Shown in pieces: positions 30,705 through 32,790 of a DNA stretch of 32,790 nucleotides. Source of the DNA: a virus; the IMG/VR virus record IMGVR_UViG_3300044822_000152, positions 1-32,790 of that record; one strand, 5' to 3'. A program made the position numbers and the translations under genes. How positions within the stretch are numbered: position 1 is the stretch's first letter; the number at the start of each line of letters is the position of its first letter. The notes under the pieces are model-generated. The model did not search any database. It saw nothing but the letters and a program-made list of their open reading frames with translations, and had not been told where the DNA came from.

Positions 30705-31058
30705 TTATCCGTTAGAGCCGACAGCAAACAATACCACTGATACTGATGCAGTTGCTGGAGCGTAAAAATGTAAAATTTGATTTGGAACTACTTCACGACA
30801 AAGCGGGTAATAAGGTACTGCTAATTCTGAATTAGCAGTTGCAAAAGTAGCACCAGCAGGTACGGCTGCTGTATTATTGACTGCAACCCAAACATCACCT
30901 GTCACTTTAATTAAGGCTTTAAAACGTGGGGCACTCCCAGGTATTGTCAAAGTCGTATCAGTTGTGGCAGCAAGAGTTGCGCTGTATTCTACAGCCGCAA
31001 ATCCAAGACTAAAATCATCAACTGGTTGTTGTGATGTATAAATTGTTAGAAAAGACAT
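30705..31058 (-). CDS. 117-aa small tail-associated protein
   Basis: Ala/Thr/Val-rich beta protein (YSATLAATTDTTLTIPG, then VWVAVNNTAAVPAG). The composition and context fit a fibre or tail accessory component. It ends 2 bases before the 83-aa gene. No family recognised. Confidence 0.5.
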   Translation of the reverse strand: MSFLTIYTSQQPVDDFSLGFAAVEYSATLAATTDTTLTIPGSAPRFKALIKVTGDVWVAVNNTAAVPAGATFATANSELAVPYYPLCREVVPNQILHFYAPATASVSVVLFAVGSNG

Positions 31059-31085
31059 AAAAAACCTCCATGTTTTTTAAATTTA

Positions 31086-32790
31086 TCATACTACGCCAAG
31101 ACGTGCATCGGCTGTATATTGAAAATTTAATACACCTTGAAGAGCTATATTGCTTCCGCCTGAAGCACTAAGCTGTAAAGTTGTATTAGACATAAATTGA
31201 ATTCCATAAACATTTTGCGCATAAAGTGAAAAAGCATTTGTATAAGCCCCACTTCCAGATGATGACGCAGTTGAGGAATATAAAAAGAAAAGAATTCTTC
31301 CTGTTCCATTAGTTACTGAAGGATCATAAAATGTAAAAATAAGTGAAGAAATTCTTTTTACAGTTAAATATTTTAAATCAAATGCTGCTGCATATAATTG
31401 TAGTGTACCTCCACCAGCAGCATATGCAATTTGTTGATAAAATAAGCTACCCTGTGATGTAAGTGTACCTGGCAAAACATTAGGTGAATAACTTTTTTCA
31501 TAATAATATTGACATTGCCTTAAAACTTCATCCGCACTTTTAATTGCAGGTCTGCAAGGTAAATCACCTGGCACTAAAGAAATAGAATTTATCGTAAAAT
31601 TAGTATTAGGATTTACATAAGCAAATGTAACTACAATTGCAAAATTTCCCATGTTCGCGGTTTGCACTGCACTTGTTACGTTCCATTGTGAAAATCCATA
31701 ATCATATGCTTCATAAGTAAGATTGCTACTAAATTCATTTAATGTTATTTGTGGTGCAGGTCCATTTCTTGTTATTGCTCTCCATCCTGCTGCTGTGAGA
31801 GTAAAAATTCCAGTTGGTGAAATTGTACCAATTGTTGTACCAGAACTTAAAAGAGGAATAGCAGTCGCACCAGTACTATATAAATTAATAGTCATAGTAA
31901 TTGGATTGTTTGCAATTGAATCATTTTGATAACCAAAAACATTCACTGCTAAGTTGCCACCAATCATATCTCTTACTTGGTCAAGATTTAAATATTGAAG
32001 AAGATAAAAAGCATCGTTGGTCCCAGTACAATTAAATACTAAACCATTTGTTAATGTATCTCTACCCCATGTTACGCTTGATGTTGCACTAACAGCAATT
32101 GTTTGATCTGCTATGTAAGAGGCATTTGATACGGTGTTTCCAAATGAACCACTACTACCAAACTGAAATGGATTTACGGGAAAATCCCATCCTACTAAAA
32201 AGCTGTTTGTAGGTTTTGCATTATTACGAGGAATATAATAATCGCCTTGATATGCTTCATTTCTGTTTGATGAATTTACATCTATTGGTACTACTGATGG
32301 AGGCGCACCGACTGTAGGATAAAGTTGAACTGAACTTATATTTACCGTCGTCGATCCAACAATAGTAATATAGATTTGTACATATCCATTTACACCGCTA
32401 TCGGTATTTGTTGATTCAGGTATTTGTACACTACTTCCACTTATATATGAATATGTTGATACACTTGGATTACCTGTCGCAATAAGCACTGGCGTCGTTG
32501 AATTTACACCACTTGATTCAGAATAATACATTGATAAAGTTGGTGAAGCTGTTGCACTTGCTATGAAACCACCAGATAAATATAATTTAAAATCTCCAGT
32601 ACTTGCCCATAAACCTGAATTATTAGGAAAACGTTGAATTAAATTACAAGTTGTAATCAAAGGCGTAGTTGTTATTTGAAGAACATAAGGAGGACTATCA
32701 TCAATATTATTGTTGCCGGTCTTTGGAACTTGTTGAACAGTTACAGTACCATTTCCATTTGCCGTTAAAAACCAATCAGGACCAATTTGT
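31086..32790 (-). CDS. Large tail fibre / spike protein, 5' end outside window
   Basis: The frame is open to the window edge, giving at least 568 residues; the codon at 32660 is an internal TTG, so no start is visible. The edge reads IGPDWFLTANGNGTVTVQQV, then PPYVLQI, which continues into NLIQRFPNNSGLWASTG. The C-terminal part contains DEVLRQCQYYYEKSYSPNVL and ends TADARLGVV, a pattern seen in phage tail proteins. Carbohydrate-binding-like beta domains are likely. It is the first visible gene of the fibre operon. Confidence 0.65.
   Translation of the reverse strand, partial: QIGPDWFLTANGNGTVTVQQVPKTGNNNIDDSPPYVLQITTTPLITTCNLIQRFPNNSGLWASTGDFKLYLSGGFIASATASPTLSMYYSESSGVNSTTPVLIATGNPSVSTYSYISGSSVQIPESTNTDSGVNGYVQIYITIVGSTTVNISSVQLYPTVGAPPSVVPIDVNSSNRNEAYQGDYYIPRNNAKPTNSFLVGWDFPVNPFQFGSSGSFGNTVSNASYIADQTIAVSATSSVTWGRDTLTNGLVFNCTGTNDAFYLLQYLNLDQVRDMIGGNLAVNVFGYQNDSIANNPITMTINLYSTGATAIPLLSSGTTIGTISPTGIFTLTAAGWRAITRNGPAPQITLNEFSSNLTYEAYDYGFSQWNVTSAVQTANMGNFAIVVTFAYVNPNTNFTINSISLVPGDLPCRPAIKSADEVLRQCQYYYEKSYSPNVLPGTLTSQGSLFYQQIAYAAGGGTLQLYAAAFDLKYLTVKRISSLIFTFYDPSVTNGTGRILFFLYSSTASSSGSGAYTNAFSLYAQNVYGIQFMSNTTLQLSASGGSNIALQGVLNFQYTADARLGVV

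Noticed and set aside
1-32790. CRISPR array, tRNA or rRNA genes
   Set aside because: No regularly spaced repeats and no cloverleaf or rRNA-like stretch seen on reading; a tRNAscan or CRISPR search would settle this.

Overview
The window looks like about 33 kb of an AT-rich, P22-like short-tailed (podovirus) phage or prophage. The support is gene order plus recognisable families. On the minus strand, reading from about 19.7 kb down to 1.9 kb, come a small terminase, large terminase, P22-type portal, scaffold, P22-type coat protein, a gp4-like tail adaptor, a gp10-like DNA-stabilisation protein and three probable ejection proteins. The host cannot be named from this sequence. A proteobacterial, probably gammaproteobacterial, host fits the P22-like head genes and the perfect FNR-type boxes, but that is inference. 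No integrase, repressor, replication initiator, lysin, rRNA, tRNA or CRISPR array was seen. The window cuts a tail-fibre gene at its right edge, so the genome continues beyond it.

Layout. 1-1.0 kb: two plus-strand paralogous helix-turn-helix/coiled-coil genes, each followed by the same hairpin terminator. 1.0-1.9 kb: a Vsr-like endonuclease gene (minus) and a 25-residue membrane peptide (plus). 1.9-11.3 kb: ejection, tail-completion and coat genes. 11.4-13.5 kb: scaffold, a ~300-base regulatory gap with two perfect FNR-like boxes in a 15-bp hairpin, and several tiny basic proteins. 13.4-17.1 kb: portal and large terminase. 17.1-19.7 kb: an unusual nest of very small, mostly Cys-rich (zinc-type) genes between the large and small terminase genes. 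19.85-20.95 kb: a secreted papain-family (C1A) cysteine protease behind a 53-residue single-membrane-span protein. 21.0-25.9 kb: plus-strand early genes with a YqaJ/lambda-type exonuclease, a Sak4-like RecA-fold ATPase, an HNH nuclease and many small unknowns. 26.0-32.8 kb: minus-strand mosaic tail-fibre genes, interrupted by one plus-strand gene of unknown function.

How it works together. The early region is divided into cassettes by three copies of one promoter/operator unit. Each has a -35 TTGACA-like box that contains the TGA stop codon of the preceding gene, then a GTTCAATATTGAAC-type palindrome in the spacer. A single phage repressor probably controls all three. The late minus-strand genes overlap or abut and appear translationally coupled. 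The most interesting parts are the phage-borne papain-like protease pair, the repeated early operator unit, the FNR-like boxes before the scaffold/coat genes, a tail-fibre-type module inside the tail adaptor, and the zinc-microprotein cluster.
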